In this document: one piece after another, positions 54,804 to 63,783 of the stretch
How positions within the stretch are numbered: position 1 is the first letter of the stretch
How the letters are laid out: each line of letters opens with the position of its first letter
Assembly: GCA_026003195.1 (NCBI GenBank)
Contig: BPGU01000001.1
Location: 372,001 to 436,000 of the forward strand
Reading direction: 5' to 3'
Length of the DNA stretch: 64,000 nt
DNA from: Armatimonadota bacterium
Lineage (GTDB): Bacteria > Armatimonadota > HRBIN16
Notes under the pieces: generated by a model
Databases searched by the model: none
The model's input: only the letters and a program-made list of their open reading frames with translations
What the model was told of the DNA's origin: nothing
Translations under genes and position numbers: made by a program

Positions 54804-56591
54804 CTACTCTTTCGGGGAGGATACGCTGCGGATCGAAAGGTTGTATCGCACGGAACGTTGGGCATCGAGACCAAAATAGAAGACCATCTGCTGTGCCTCC
54901 ATCTGCCGCTGCTGGGCAGGGGCATCGGGTATCAGGCGGCGTTGCTGCTCCATCTCCTCAGCGCTTTCGGCAGCAATGGATACTCGCTCCCCCTCGAGCG
55001 CATATCCTCCTTCGCGCCAGCGATCTATCACGAATGCCATTTCGGCTTGCGCTTCGGGGGTATTCAGCGCATCCAGGAGTATCAGCTTCGGCTGCTCGCG
55101 CAGCTTTGCCAGTATCGCTTCGCGAAATAGTTTGCGCTGAGCAGGTGTCAGCTCCGTGTAAGGGACAGTCTTTCTCTGCAGAGCGAGCTGCTTCTGAGCG
55201 TCCGTCAGGCTTGCCCAGAAGCGGAGGGCGGGCGCGGCGTATTGCAGGGGAGCGGGGTCAAACCGAAAAGAGTACCCCATGCTCGTCTCGGCACGCAGAA
55301 CGCCTGCAGGTGTCAGTCGGGAGGCAAGAGCGGCGTAGTCGTCTAGAGTAAGTCCCTCTGTCGCGGACTTCTGCTCCATCTGGCGCACCAGCGTTTCAGG
55401 AAGTTCGCTCTGCCGCAGACGCCAGTAGCGCGCATGTCGAAAAAGCAGCCACCCTCCCTCGATACGCACATAGCCCGGTTCCTCTGTAGTAAAACGGCTG
55501 AGCCATTCTGCGAGCGTATTGCCTTCGTATACCGGTCGCACTGGCACCCGGAAGGCGTCGGCGATAATGTTCATCCCCGTTTGTTGCGCTATCCAGAGGA
55601 GAGAATCCGCAGCGGTAGCCTGTTCTGCTGGCGGCGCGAGGAGCAACTGTGAGGACTGGATCTTCTGTTGGAACCGACCGAATTCTTCGGGAGATGTGCT
55701 CCACTTTTCCCAGCGCATCTGCAGGGAAGGCTTGTCTTCTGCATCAGGGGAAACCGGATGAGTGTATACTTCCATCTCTGGCTCGGCAGCATTGTCGTCG
55801 GACCAGGTCGCTGCAAGGAATACCAGCTCCTGTCTGGTTTCGTCCAGGCAGATTCCGAAGCGCATGGAGCGTGGTACGGTACCTGCGGGGTAGGCTTTCC
55901 AGCGCAGTGCGTCCACAGGCAGAGGAAGCGTACCTTGGGTCGGCAGTGTGGAGAACCAGATGGTCTCGCCGTTCCACAGCCGACGCCACACACTGGAGGG
56001 AAACTGACGGTATAACCACCCTGCCAGATAACGATGCCACAGGGCAATCTGTAGCACCTGCTGGAATTGCTCTGCAAGAGATGCACGTCGGTCCTGCCAG
56101 CCGGCTGGCTTCTCCTTTTCCAGTTTGGTCATCTCGTTCTCGATATCCAGTGCCCGTGTGGCGTAGACGGGAAAGTCTGCCCGGACCAGTTGTGCCCAGG
56201 TGCGCAGGTTTTTTTCCGCTTCGCGCCGGGTGGCGCGATACTCCCATTCTGCCGCCGCTTGCTCCTGTTGGCGCAGGATGGGATCAGGTAACAGCACATA
56301 GCCTTCACCCTGGGGTTGACATTTCAGCCCCAACAGGCTGACCATTTTGTCGAGCACCTGCCAGGCCGGCTTTTGGGTGATGAAAAGAGTGACTTTCTCC
56401 CCTTTCAGGGAGGGGTCTATCGTGAAGGTGACCTCCGTCTGGTTGCTCAGATGCTGTGCCACTTCATCCAGCAGGGCATTCGGGAGCCGCAGGGTGACCG
56501 GCTTCTGCAGACGAACGTCCCTTTGCCAGTCGTGAGCCCGCGCGTGCACGCACAGCGTAAAACACAGAGCAAGGAGCAGTAACCGGCGCAT
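54804..56591 (-). CDS. Exported protein with secretin-N/STN-like segment, function unknown
   Basis: The 595-residue product has a signal peptide (MRRLLLLALCFTLCVHARAH). Residues 28-100 resemble the STN-type domain of secretins and TonB receptors: LRLPNALLDEVAQHLSNQ, TFTIDPSLKGEKVTLF and AWQVLDKMVSLLGLKC. A second similar segment appears at about 330-400 (LLWIAQQTGMNIIADAF). A charged, coiled region lies at 105-180. There is no barrel, so it is not a secretin itself. The gene follows the amidase by 10 nt on the same strand with AGGAGG before the ATG, suggesting a cell-wall or envelope role. Confidence 0.65.
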   Translation of the reverse strand: MRRLLLLALCFTLCVHARAHDWQRDVRLQKPVTLRLPNALLDEVAQHLSNQTEVTFTIDPSLKGEKVTLFITQKPAWQVLDKMVSLLGLKCQPQGEGYVLLPDPILRQQEQAAAEWEYRATRREAEKNLRTWAQLVRADFPVYATRALDIENEMTKLEKEKPAGWQDRRASLAEQFQQVLQIALWHRYLAGWLYRQFPSSVWRRLWNGETIWFSTLPTQGTLPLPVDALRWKAYPAGTVPRSMRFGICLDETRQELVFLAATWSDDNAAEPEMEVYTHPVSPDAEDKPSLQMRWEKWSTSPEEFGRFQQKIQSSQLLLAPPAEQATAADSLLWIAQQTGMNIIADAFRVPVRPVYEGNTLAEWLSRFTTEEPGYVRIEGGWLLFRHARYWRLRQSELPETLVRQMEQKSATEGLTLDDYAALASRLTPAGVLRAETSMGYSFRFDPAPLQYAAPALRFWASLTDAQKQLALQRKTVPYTELTPAQRKLFREAILAKLREQPKLILLDALNTPEAQAEMAFVIDRWREGGYALEGERVSIAAESAEEMEQQRRLIPDAPAQQRQMEAQQMVFYFGLDAQRSVRYNLSIRSVSSPKE

Positions 56592-56601
56592 GGCTTTCCT
56601 C

Positions 56602-57936
56602 CTATCGCCTCGCCGGGTTCATGGGACCAACAATACGCACCGCATCTGCAATCACCACATATCCTGACGGCGCTTTAGGGCGCAGGTACACAAAGCCGGT
56701 GCCGCGCACGAACTGGTATCGCCCCAGCCAGTTCCACTTCCCGCCGTTTTTCTGCTGGTTGACCACCTTCACGGTCTTACCTGCACGATGCACGATTTCA
56801 TATTGGGCGGCGGTACTGCGGTTGGAACCCTGGCTCCACCAGGCGTATACATCATAATAACCGTCCTTCGGCACGTTGAGATACCATCGCGCCCAGGCGG
56901 TGCTGTTAGGATTTGTGCTAGTCCAGCGGTAATCCGCACCGTATTTGCCGGGGGCGGTCGTACCGGTGTTCCAGGTACCCCACACGCTGAAGTTCTCGCT
57001 GACGTTATCGAGGACGATGTCCCAGGGCACCACGTCAATGCGGAAGGTGACTATCGGACCAAACCATGTGACTCCTTCCCGCACCAGCTGATAGCTCTCC
57101 TCGTAGGCGCCGTAGCGTTCGGGAGCGGTGAGAGAAAAGTCAAAATGACCGTAAGCTTCAGGGGGAGTGACCGCCGACACCGACGCGGGACGGTTGGGCG
57201 AGATCCATGTGCGCGCTGTGTAGAAGGGGCTGAAGCGGTCTCGTGGGTTCTGAGTGCCCAGACGTACCGGGTTCGCCCCTGTCGGTTGCCAGGTGATGTC
57301 GCCTGTGTTGCGGAAGCTCAGACGTGCCGCGGCAACCTCTCCCGGGCGCAGGGTCAATGGCACGGACGCCTCTTCCAGTATCGCAGAAGACTGAATCATC
57401 TGCATATAGAAATCCCAATCCCAGTTCGGACCGGGATCGGTATGCGTCGCATTGGGCACTTCCACGTGTCCGAGGATATAGCTACGGGTGCGCGGGATGC
57501 CATAGGTGCGGCAGATATGGCGTACCAGTGCGGCGGAGGAGTAGTACATGGCATACGTGAACCACTTCGGGTCATCCACCCAGCCTTCGTGTTCAATGCC
57601 GATGGAGCGGCAGTTATACCACCAGTTGCCTGCGTGCCAGGCGATGTCTTTGTGGCGCACCATCTGTGTGACCTCGCCATCGGAAGAACGAATCACGTAG
57701 TGCGCACTGACCCGCGAGCTGGGGTTTTGGAACCACGAGATGCAGCCGTTATACGATCCCTGCACCACGTGTACGATGACGTACCATATCGGGTAGGTGC
57801 TGGGGCGATTGGAAGTAGTGTAGTTGCCCGAGTAGGCAGGAACCCATCGGGCGGGTGGATAATCCTCGGAGGCGTACGTATAGCACGTACTGCCCATCAT
57901 GCAAAGCGCTATCAGTAATATGCATACCGTGCGCAT
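56602..57936 (-). CDS. Exported N-acetylmuramoyl-L-alanine amidase with golvesin-type domain
   Basis: This 444-residue enzyme cleaves the amide between muramic acid and the peptide of peptidoglycan. The start ATG at 57936 fits GAGGTGG; the frame is open to 58086 but non-coding there. After a signal peptide, the Amidase_2 fold shows WYVIVHVVQGSYNGCISWF, SIGIEHEGWVDD and HVEVPNATHTDPGP with the zinc ligands. An NBR1-like Ig domain follows (LTLRPGEVAAARLSFRNTGD). The C-terminus is golvesin/Xly-like (WARWYLNVPKDGYYDVYAWW, YVVIADAVRIVG), likely for surface or wall binding. Confidence 0.88.
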   Translation of the reverse strand: MRTVCILLIALCMMGSTCYTYASEDYPPARWVPAYSGNYTTSNRPSTYPIWYVIVHVVQGSYNGCISWFQNPSSRVSAHYVIRSSDGEVTQMVRHKDIAWHAGNWWYNCRSIGIEHEGWVDDPKWFTYAMYYSSAALVRHICRTYGIPRTRSYILGHVEVPNATHTDPGPNWDWDFYMQMIQSSAILEEASVPLTLRPGEVAAARLSFRNTGDITWQPTGANPVRLGTQNPRDRFSPFYTARTWISPNRPASVSAVTPPEAYGHFDFSLTAPERYGAYEESYQLVREGVTWFGPIVTFRIDVVPWDIVLDNVSENFSVWGTWNTGTTAPGKYGADYRWTSTNPNSTAWARWYLNVPKDGYYDVYAWWSQGSNRSTAAQYEIVHRAGKTVKVVNQQKNGGKWNWLGRYQFVRGTGFVYLRPKAPSGYVVIADAVRIVGPMNPARR

Positions 57937-57965
57937 CATCCCCACCTCGGACAGCTGGTACAAGC

Positions 57966-57995
57966 ATCGTAGCACATCCTTTGTACACCTGTCAA
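57966..57995 (-). promoter_or_regulatory. Promoter of the amidase operon
   Basis: On the minus strand TTGACA (57990-57995), an 18-bp spacer and TACGAT (57966-57971), about 30 nt before the start codon. Confidence 0.7.
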
Positions 57996-58053
57996 TGCGG
58001 TTAAAGGGTGGCTTTCTATGGGGGATACCCACCGGCTGCCGAAAGAAAAATTT

Positions 58054-59478
58054 GTTAGTGCGCAGAAGTGCTGGGCGAAGAGGCACAGGATTTGCCTGCG
58101 CCTGCCAACTGGTGATATGCTTTCACTAAAACACTGCACAAAGGAGAAACAGCCATGAGCCATCTGTGCATTCTTAATCTGTCGCGTGCCCGACAAACAG
58201 CCATCGGATAGCCTTACCCTGCTACACCGCATTGATCTGCCTGCAGCCACTGCCGAGGTTGCCAACTGTCTGGATGAACTGGAGCAGCGTTCCCTCACAG
58301 CCGGTCAAGAGTTGATGCGTCACCTGCTCACGGAACAATGGAAAGAGGTAGACTGGCAGTTGGTAGAAGAATACCGACGGCTTTTTCCCCCTCGGTAGTA
58401 TTCGTGCCGATGGCAACGACCCTGTGAAGGTTCTCACCCGCTTGGGTGTGGTGCATGTACCCCGTCAGGTATGCTACAACCGTGTAGAGGGTCGTCATGT
58501 GATGCCTGGCAATGCCGTACCGGCACACGAAGGGGTGCTGCTCACGCGGGGGCTACAAGAATGGTGTTGCCTTTTGAGCGTGCAACTGCCTTTCCGTGCG
58601 GTGGAGCGTCTGTGAGGTTGGCACAGCGGGGAGGGTCAACTGCTTGGCGCCAGCCAGTTGCGGGTGTTAGTGCAGCAGCATGGGCAACGTGTTCGGCAGT
58701 GAGAGTTGGAGGAGGCTCCAGCCGTTGCAGCGGGGGGGCATCCCCGTTTGCGCGCAGATGGCAGTCTGCTCGCAGGGAGTGGAGACTGTACAGTCCTGGC
58801 TGGTGGGTTCTGACGATGGCTTGGTGATGCAAACAGAGCGCGCGCCTGTTCGGGAGCGGATACCTGAGGGTGAGGTGGTGGTGAGCGTGGGCGAGGTATT
58901 AGTGCGCTATCAGGGGGAAGAGGCGCAGTGGCACGGGATGCGCACGGCATGTGTGGCAACGGCTGGAGGGTATCGGTATGTGAGCGGTGTGGGGGAGGCG
59001 TTCCTGCAGCAGTGATACACCTTGTTGGGTTTATGCGCTGGGGAGTGGAGCGTGCTGCGCATTGTTTCGGACGGAGCGCAGTGGATTAGGGATTGGGCAC
59101 AGCAGTTGAGGCAGTCAGGTTTCCGGGTGGAGCATGTGCTGGACTGGTATCACTTGAAGAAGAAGTGCTATGAGTTGAGCAGTTTGTTTTATGGTGGTGT
59201 TGCGGTCAAGAGGCAGTTGCTGAGGCGTTTACTTCGGGCGTTATGGGGTGGGGAAGTCGATACCGCGTTGGGTATCTTATCTTCCTATCGCACGGAGGCA
59301 CGCCACGTACTGGTGGCGCGCCGTCAGAAGGGGCGTGGGATGCGCTGGGGCGAGGCTGTCAGTGACGGGCTGGCAGCGTTGCAGACGCTGCTATGGAATG
59401 GGGGTTGGGATATGTATTGGCAGGAGGGCAGGACGTTGCCGTTGGCAGCAGCGTAACCCAGCACTTCTGCGCAGTAAC
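58054..59478 (+). mobile_element. Inactivated insertion sequence with 8-bp target duplication
   Basis: Terminal inverted repeats of at least 22 bp match with one mismatch, sharing TGCGCAGAAGTGCTGGG next to GTTAG or GTTAC. AAAAATTT is duplicated at 58046-58053 and 59479-59486. The element of 1425 bp carries one transposase gene broken by several frameshifts. Despite the decay of the gene, the ends and duplications are intact, suggesting a recent insertion mobilised in trans or very fast decay. Family probably ISKra4- or ISLre2-like; not certain. Confidence 0.85.
58155..59456 (+). pseudogene. Frameshifted transposase of the second IS
   Basis: The gene begins at ATG 58155 after AAGGAG. Fragments in successive frames are 58186-58398 (QLVEEYRRLFPP), 58424-58615 (VLTRLGVVHVPRQVCYN), 58680-59015 and 59022-59456. 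The last holds SDGAQWIRDW and VLDWYHLKKKCYEL, typical of the DDE core of ISKra4/ISLre2-type enzymes. At least three frame changes or stops interrupt it, so no functional product is expected. Confidence 0.85.
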
Positions 59479-59586
59479 AAAAATTTTAAAATTTTTGATA
59501 AAAGATCCGCAAAAACAGGCTTTTGGGTACGATTCTTGCACTATATATAGATTAGTAGATTAGAAAACGAAAGGAGGTGCCCCAAG

Positions 59587-59826
59587 ATGGCACGCAAGGC
59601 GTTCGGCTTTCTCGGTATCGCACTGGCAATCACGATGTTGCTGGTGGCAGGAACGCGAGGTGACCCTGTGGATGGTACGCGCATCAAGAACTATAAATAT
59701 GGCGCCCGTGCCTACATCAGCTTCGCAGTATCGCAGTCAGTCGTTCCCGAGCCCGGTACGATGGCGCTGTTCGGCATCGGTGTCATGGCGCCGATGATAG
59801 CGGCATGGCGACGACGCAAAAAGTAG
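59587..59826 (+). CDS. Small PEP-CTERM sorted protein
   Basis: The 79-residue product has a signal peptide (MARKAFGFLGIALAITMLLV), a mature part of only about 25 residues (TRIKNYKYGARAYISFAVSQ), and a PEP-CTERM anchor: VVPEPGTMALFGIGVMAP followed by a basic tail RRRKK. The anchor is recognised by an exosortase and cleaved at the envelope, so an exosortase must be encoded elsewhere. AAAGGAGGTG precedes the ATG. It lies 100 bp after the dead IS. The minimal mature part is odd for the family. Confidence 0.85.
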   Translation: MARKAFGFLGIALAITMLLVAGTRGDPVDGTRIKNYKYGARAYISFAVSQSVVPEPGTMALFGIGVMAPMIAAWRRRKK

Positions 59827-59904
59827 GAACTTGTTTCTGCGGAAACGTGCTCCATTGTGACCGGGAAGCTCGCAGCTCAATAGGAGCGCCGCTCTAAAGA
59901 GGGG

Positions 59905-59972
59905 GGAGGGGGAATTGCTCCGGGTAGCGTGCTCTCTTGCAACGGCACGAAGTGCCGAAGCAATCCCCCTCC
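59905..59972. repeat. Nested inverted repeat, REP-like
   Basis: An outer stem pairs 59905-59919 with 59959-59972 (14 pairs, one bulged A), and an inner stem GGCAC/GTGCC lies just before the right arm. The right arm includes CCGAAGCAATCCC, shared with 34896-34908 in reverse. It is probably a dispersed structured repeat; it may also end transcription of the PEP-CTERM gene. The rest of 59827-60014 has nothing recognisable. Confidence 0.55.
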
Positions 59973-60014
59973 GACAAAGCGAACCCGGGATACCATAAAA
60001 GATGACGCCATCTA

Positions 60015-60044
60015 TTGCCCTGCGGTGTGCCCTTTGAGTATACT
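60015..60044 (+). promoter_or_regulatory. Promoter of the CARF-RelE-like gene
   Basis: TTGCCC (60015-60020), an 18-bp spacer and TATACT (60039-60044), 32 bp before the start codon. Confidence 0.6.
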
Positions 60045-60076
60045 ACAGGCAACACGTTACCTGCTGGAGGACATCT

Positions 60077-61111
60077 ATGCGCACGATTGTCGCTACCGTG
60101 GGCACATCGTTGTTAAGCAATGCCGAACGCGCGGGCAAGAAGGACGACCTGCAGACCTACCTGCGCTTCACGGAGCCGGAAAAGGCGAGCGCAGAGACCA
60201 ACTCGCTCAGCCGCTTGCTGCAGGAGGGTGACCGCATCGTGTTCTTGCATTCACAAACGGAGGAGGGCAAACGCGCCGCAGAGGCTCTGGCAATCTTTTA
60301 CAAAAACAACGGCTACCTCACTGACCTGCGCGAGGTCACCGACCTGCAGTATCGCGAAAGCCGTTTCAAAATGCGCGGTCTGCGTTCACTGGTGAGCACA
60401 CTGGTGCAGATTATCCTTAAGGAGCGCGAAGCAGGCAGAGAGGTGCTGGTGAACGCCACCGGTGGTTTCAAGGCGGAAATCGCCTATGCGACACTGGTCG
60501 GCTTGCTGTTCGATGTGCCGGTGTACTACATCCATGAGGCGTTCAAGGAGATTATCGAACTCCCGCCCACTCCCATCAGCTGGGACTTCAGCCTGATAGA
60601 TACCTATGCGGACTTTTTTGACTGGATCAGCGCGGACCTGCGTCCGACGGCGGAGGTAGACCGTCGCCTGCGCCCACTGCCCGATGAGATTCGCCTGCTG
60701 CTGGTGGAAGAGGAAGACTACACCATGCTCTCTCCCACGGGTGAGGCGTTTTATGAGGCATACAGGGCGCGTGTGGAGGCGGAGCGACCGACCCCCATCT
60801 ATCTGCACCAGCGGGCTGTCCGTGCATTGAACTCGGCGGAGCCGTCGGTACGGCAGGTGCTATACGAGAGGCTGAAACGCCTGCGCGTTCCCGAAATGCG
60901 CAAACAGAACTCGCACAGTGTGCACGGCAGCGACTGTCTGGCGTACCCCTCCGGACATGTAGCGGAGCGCATCCTGTACTATCTGGACGAGCGCGGCAAC
61001 GTGCGTGTGTGCGAGGTGTTCTGGGCGCACAGCGACTATGAGAAAGCGCTGGAGGATGGAGTGTACAGGGCATCCTACGAGCGCGACCCCTTTGAAGAGT
61101 GGCATCCTTAG
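60077..61111 (+). CDS. CARF-domain protein with RelE-like C-terminus (candidate Cami1-type effector)
   Basis: The N-terminal 180 residues are a CARF domain, the sensor of cyclic oligoadenylates made by type III CRISPR-Cas complexes. MRTIVATVGTSLLSN is the first nucleotide-binding strand and loop, and VNATGGFKAEIAYATLVGLL (N126 onward) is the second, as in the APE2256-type CRISPR-associated family. Residues about 185-245 look like a linker or winged helix. The last 80 (HVAERILYYLDERGNVRVCEV, then HSDYEKALEDG) resemble the ends of RelE-type mRNA interferases. CARF-RelE fusions (Cami1) cleave mRNA on the ribosome on signalling. GGAGG lies six bases before the ATG. The RelE reading is tentative. 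The stop overlaps the convergent polymerase stop by 4 nt. Confidence 0.75.
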   Translation: MRTIVATVGTSLLSNAERAGKKDDLQTYLRFTEPEKASAETNSLSRLLQEGDRIVFLHSQTEEGKRAAEALAIFYKNNGYLTDLREVTDLQYRESRFKMRGLRSLVSTLVQIILKEREAGREVLVNATGGFKAEIAYATLVGLLFDVPVYYIHEAFKEIIELPPTPISWDFSLIDTYADFFDWISADLRPTAEVDRRLRPLPDEIRLLLVEEEDYTMLSPTGEAFYEAYRARVEAERPTPIYLHQRAVRALNSAEPSVRQVLYERLKRLRVPEMRKQNSHSVHGSDCLAYPSGHVAERILYYLDERGNVRVCEVFWAHSDYEKALEDGVYRASYERDPFEEWHP

Positions 61112-63279
61112 AACAAACTGGGCTGTTGTTGCTCGCGGATGACCTGTTCGGGACGAGGGAAGAGCAGGTCAAAGTCCTCCCCGATGGCTTCGCGCAGGCG
61201 CAGGGCAAAGCGGTAGAGTTTGTTGGCGTAGTGCTCGCGGTCTTCGTCGCCTGCGTAATCTTCGATCATGCCCAGTGAACCATCCGCTCGTTGATACAGG
61301 TTCACGTAGTCGCCTACGCTAACGCCTCGCACCGCTTCCGCCGCTTTGCGCTTGTTCTCGCTGGTGAAAGTCTTTTCGGTGACACGCTCGCGCCGCGCCA
61401 GATCCTGAATGGGTATCTCTCCGTTGAGGATGCTCAGGATGGTTTGCCGGTATAGCCGGGCGATCCCATCGCGGTCGCCCTCCACCAGTTTCTGCAACAC
61501 CTCCGCGATAAACTGCCTGCCGTACGGCTCGTCGGCGCGGGAGCGCAGGGAGGCGCCTTTATAGGTCCAGTTGCCGTCGTAGTCCAGCAGGGCGTAGTTT
61601 TTGGTCTTGACGGAAATCATCGCCCGGTAACGTCCGTCGAAGCTGAGGCGGATGCCGGGGGGCAAGGTCTCCGCTATCTGCTGCACGTATGCCTCTTCCG
61701 CTTCCTGTCCCTCCACGCCCTCCGGTGGTTGGAAGTAGACGCCATCGGTGTCCACTTCAATCACCTGACTTCCGGTGCGCTCCAGCTCTTCTACCAGCTG
61801 CATGGCGATTTTGCGTCCTTCCTCGGTGACCCGTTGTGCCGCGTCGAAGTCGTTGAAGGGGAAGTTCGCGCCCAGATAGCCGTAGAAGGAGTTAATCAAC
61901 ACTTTGAAGGAACCCTGAATGCCGTCCCAGTAGGCGCGCTGGCGCGGGTCGGTAGCACGGCGCAGCTGCGCTTTTGCCTCCAGACGCCGACGGGTGAGCT
62001 CCTCTAACGCAGGCAGGAACACGCCCAGCCGGTCGGAGGTAGGGGCAATGCGATGTACGAGCATGATGCTGGGGTAGAGGCTCTCCACATCCGCCTTCAC
62101 CACGCGCGGAATCACGCCGGTACGACGCACCTCCGTGTACCCACCGGGGAAATCGCGTGCGGCTTGGGGACGAGGTATCGCGTAGCCCGCGTGCAGATAG
62201 GCGCGTACGAAAATGGCGTTAATCTTCTCGCCACTGCCGGCGGTTGCCACATGCTGGTAAGTGTCAGGAACCATCTGTGTCTGGTAGAACTCAGTCGGCA
62301 GCACAATCTCCGCCAGTCGGGCGGTCTCCTGGGCGTCCTGCAGGGCGTACTGGCGCACCCTTTCGGGCGCAGAATGCCACTGCTCGCGCAGTTCGGCGCG
62401 GTCTACCAGCACGCGCTCCTCGTCGGCGATACCATAGGCGCGGGCAACCTCTTTCAGCCCATAGCTCTGCAGGTCGCCCTTTGCCCAGTCGTAGCGCTGC
62501 ACGGCGAAGTAGGTATCTACCACATGTCTCCCGGCAATATACACGGGGCGATAAGGGCGGTTAATCGCGCCAATGGGCAGGTTGCGCTCGCTGCCGATGG
62601 TCATCGGTTGCCCACTGCGTCCTACCGTCAAGGAGATGCCGTGTTGTCGGGCGCGTTCTATGAGATAGGGAAGGTCGAAGCCGTACAGGTTGTGTCCTTC
62701 CACTACGTCGGGGTCACGTTCGCGCAGGAGCTGCACAAACCGCTGCAGCATCTGCGATTCATCCGCATCGTCGAGCACCTCGCTCCAGCCGCGGTTGTCC
62801 CGTAGCACGACGAGCAGTATCCGATTCGCAGGCTCTTGAGGGTTCAGGCCCGCTGTCTCAATATCCACCTGCATCCGATGCGCGTCGTCGAAGCTCATCG
62901 TTTTGAACAGCGTGTAGCCGGAGAGCATCAGGAACTGCCGTTCGGCGCTACCGTAGGCCAGCACGTCCACGTGCATATCACGCAGGCGCAGGCGCGCGCT
63001 CTGGTAATCCGCCCACGAACGGAACTGCGCCATCCAGCAGAAGCCATCGCCGTCCAGCTGCTTCCACTGCGCGTTGATGTCAGGGTATTGCTGGGTGGTG
63101 AGCAACCAGGGAGTAAACGGTTCACGCCAGCTGATTCGCGAGCCGTCGGGCGTGCGCTGGTGCAGAATGGCTTCGGTGTCGGTCAGTTCCACTGCCACCA
63201 GGCGAGGAGTATCCTTCCAGCCGAAGAGAATCTCTTCGGCGGAGAGAGCAGGGGCGGCAATATCGAAAAGATTCATCAT
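61108..63279 (-). CDS. polB: Family B DNA polymerase with beta-clamp motif
   Basis: The 723-residue enzyme has a 3'-5' exonuclease domain (DIE at residues 139-141, HNLYGFDLPYL, and YALQDAQET) and polymerase motifs DVESLYPSI (398), KVLINSFYGYLG (459) and EVDTDGVYF (508). All catalytic acidic residues are present. The protein ends QQPSLF, a sliding-clamp-binding motif comparable to that of E. coli Pol II. I choose ATG 63279, eight bases after GGAG; an in-frame ATG at 63309 is possible. Role is likely DNA repair or restart. Convergent with the CARF gene. Confidence 0.93.
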   Translation of the reverse strand: MMNLFDIAAPALSAEEILFGWKDTPRLVAVELTDTEAILHQRTPDGSRISWREPFTPWLLTTQQYPDINAQWKQLDGDGFCWMAQFRSWADYQSARLRLRDMHVDVLAYGSAERQFLMLSGYTLFKTMSFDDAHRMQVDIETAGLNPQEPANRILLVVLRDNRGWSEVLDDADESQMLQRFVQLLRERDPDVVEGHNLYGFDLPYLIERARQHGISLTVGRSGQPMTIGSERNLPIGAINRPYRPVYIAGRHVVDTYFAVQRYDWAKGDLQSYGLKEVARAYGIADEERVLVDRAELREQWHSAPERVRQYALQDAQETARLAEIVLPTEFYQTQMVPDTYQHVATAGSGEKINAIFVRAYLHAGYAIPRPQAARDFPGGYTEVRRTGVIPRVVKADVESLYPSIMLVHRIAPTSDRLGVFLPALEELTRRRLEAKAQLRRATDPRQRAYWDGIQGSFKVLINSFYGYLGANFPFNDFDAAQRVTEEGRKIAMQLVEELERTGSQVIEVDTDGVYFQPPEGVEGQEAEEAYVQQIAETLPPGIRLSFDGRYRAMISVKTKNYALLDYDGNWTYKGASLRSRADEPYGRQFIAEVLQKLVEGDRDGIARLYRQTILSILNGEIPIQDLARRERVTEKTFTSENKRKAAEAVRGVSVGDYVNLYQRADGSLGMIEDYAGDEDREHYANKLYRFALRLREAIGEDFDLLFPRPEQVIREQQQPSLF

Positions 63280-63420
63280 CCCACTGGCTCCGACAAAGAG
63301 TAAGCCCATCGTGATACTGGTGTCACCGGTACTGGTATTATACCTGAAGTATGTGTTGGCGGTATCGGCTCGGCAGGAACCTCCCCCCCCACTGCGAATC
63401 CGCTACTGGAGGTGAATGCG

Positions 63421-63783
63421 ATGGCGATTTACAAGAACCCCCAACCGCACTACTGGCAACCCGGCGGAGAGGTAGAAAAGCACTTTCACGACCACGATGA
63501 GACATGGGTCATTATGGACGGCAGAGCGAAGGCGTACATGATAGACCACGACGGGCAGTACCACGAGTTTATCCTTGAAAAGGGCGACATCTGGATGGTG
63601 GAAGCGGGAGTAGAGCATGGCTGTGTCGCTCTGGACGAGGGTGTGGCTATCTTTCCCTTCCCCGGCACCATTCCTGAAGGTGCTCAGCCGTATGGGCACT
63701 ACTATATGGAAAAAGAGGGCTACATCCCGAAGTTGAGGGTGGAACGAGTTCCTACAGACCGCTATCGCAGGGGGCAGGAGTGA
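63421..63783 (+). CDS. Small cupin-domain protein
   Basis: The 120-residue product is a single cupin barrel. Metal-site histidines occur in EKHFHDHDETWVIMDG (first motif) and GDIWMVEAGVEHGC (second motif). ATG 63421 lies eight bases after GGAGG; a GTG at 63412 overlaps that site. A run of eight Cs lies 30 nt upstream in the untranslated region. The stop overlaps the next start by one base (TGATG). Substrate unknown; coupling to a dehydrogenase suggests sugar metabolism. Confidence 0.85.
   Translation: MAIYKNPQPHYWQPGGEVEKHFHDHDETWVIMDGRAKAYMIDHDGQYHEFILEKGDIWMVEAGVEHGCVALDEGVAIFPFPGTIPEGAQPYGHYYMEKEGYIPKLRVERVPTDRYRRGQE

Noticed and set aside
60077-61111. CRISPR array or cas operon near the CARF gene
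   Set aside because: No direct repeats with regular spacers and no Cas10, Csm/Cmr or Cas1/2 motifs in the window.
63383-63390. Eight-C tract before the cupin gene as a second phase-variable site
   Set aside because: It lies in the untranslated region about 30 nt before the start, so a length change would not shift a frame; an effect on expression is possible but unsupported.
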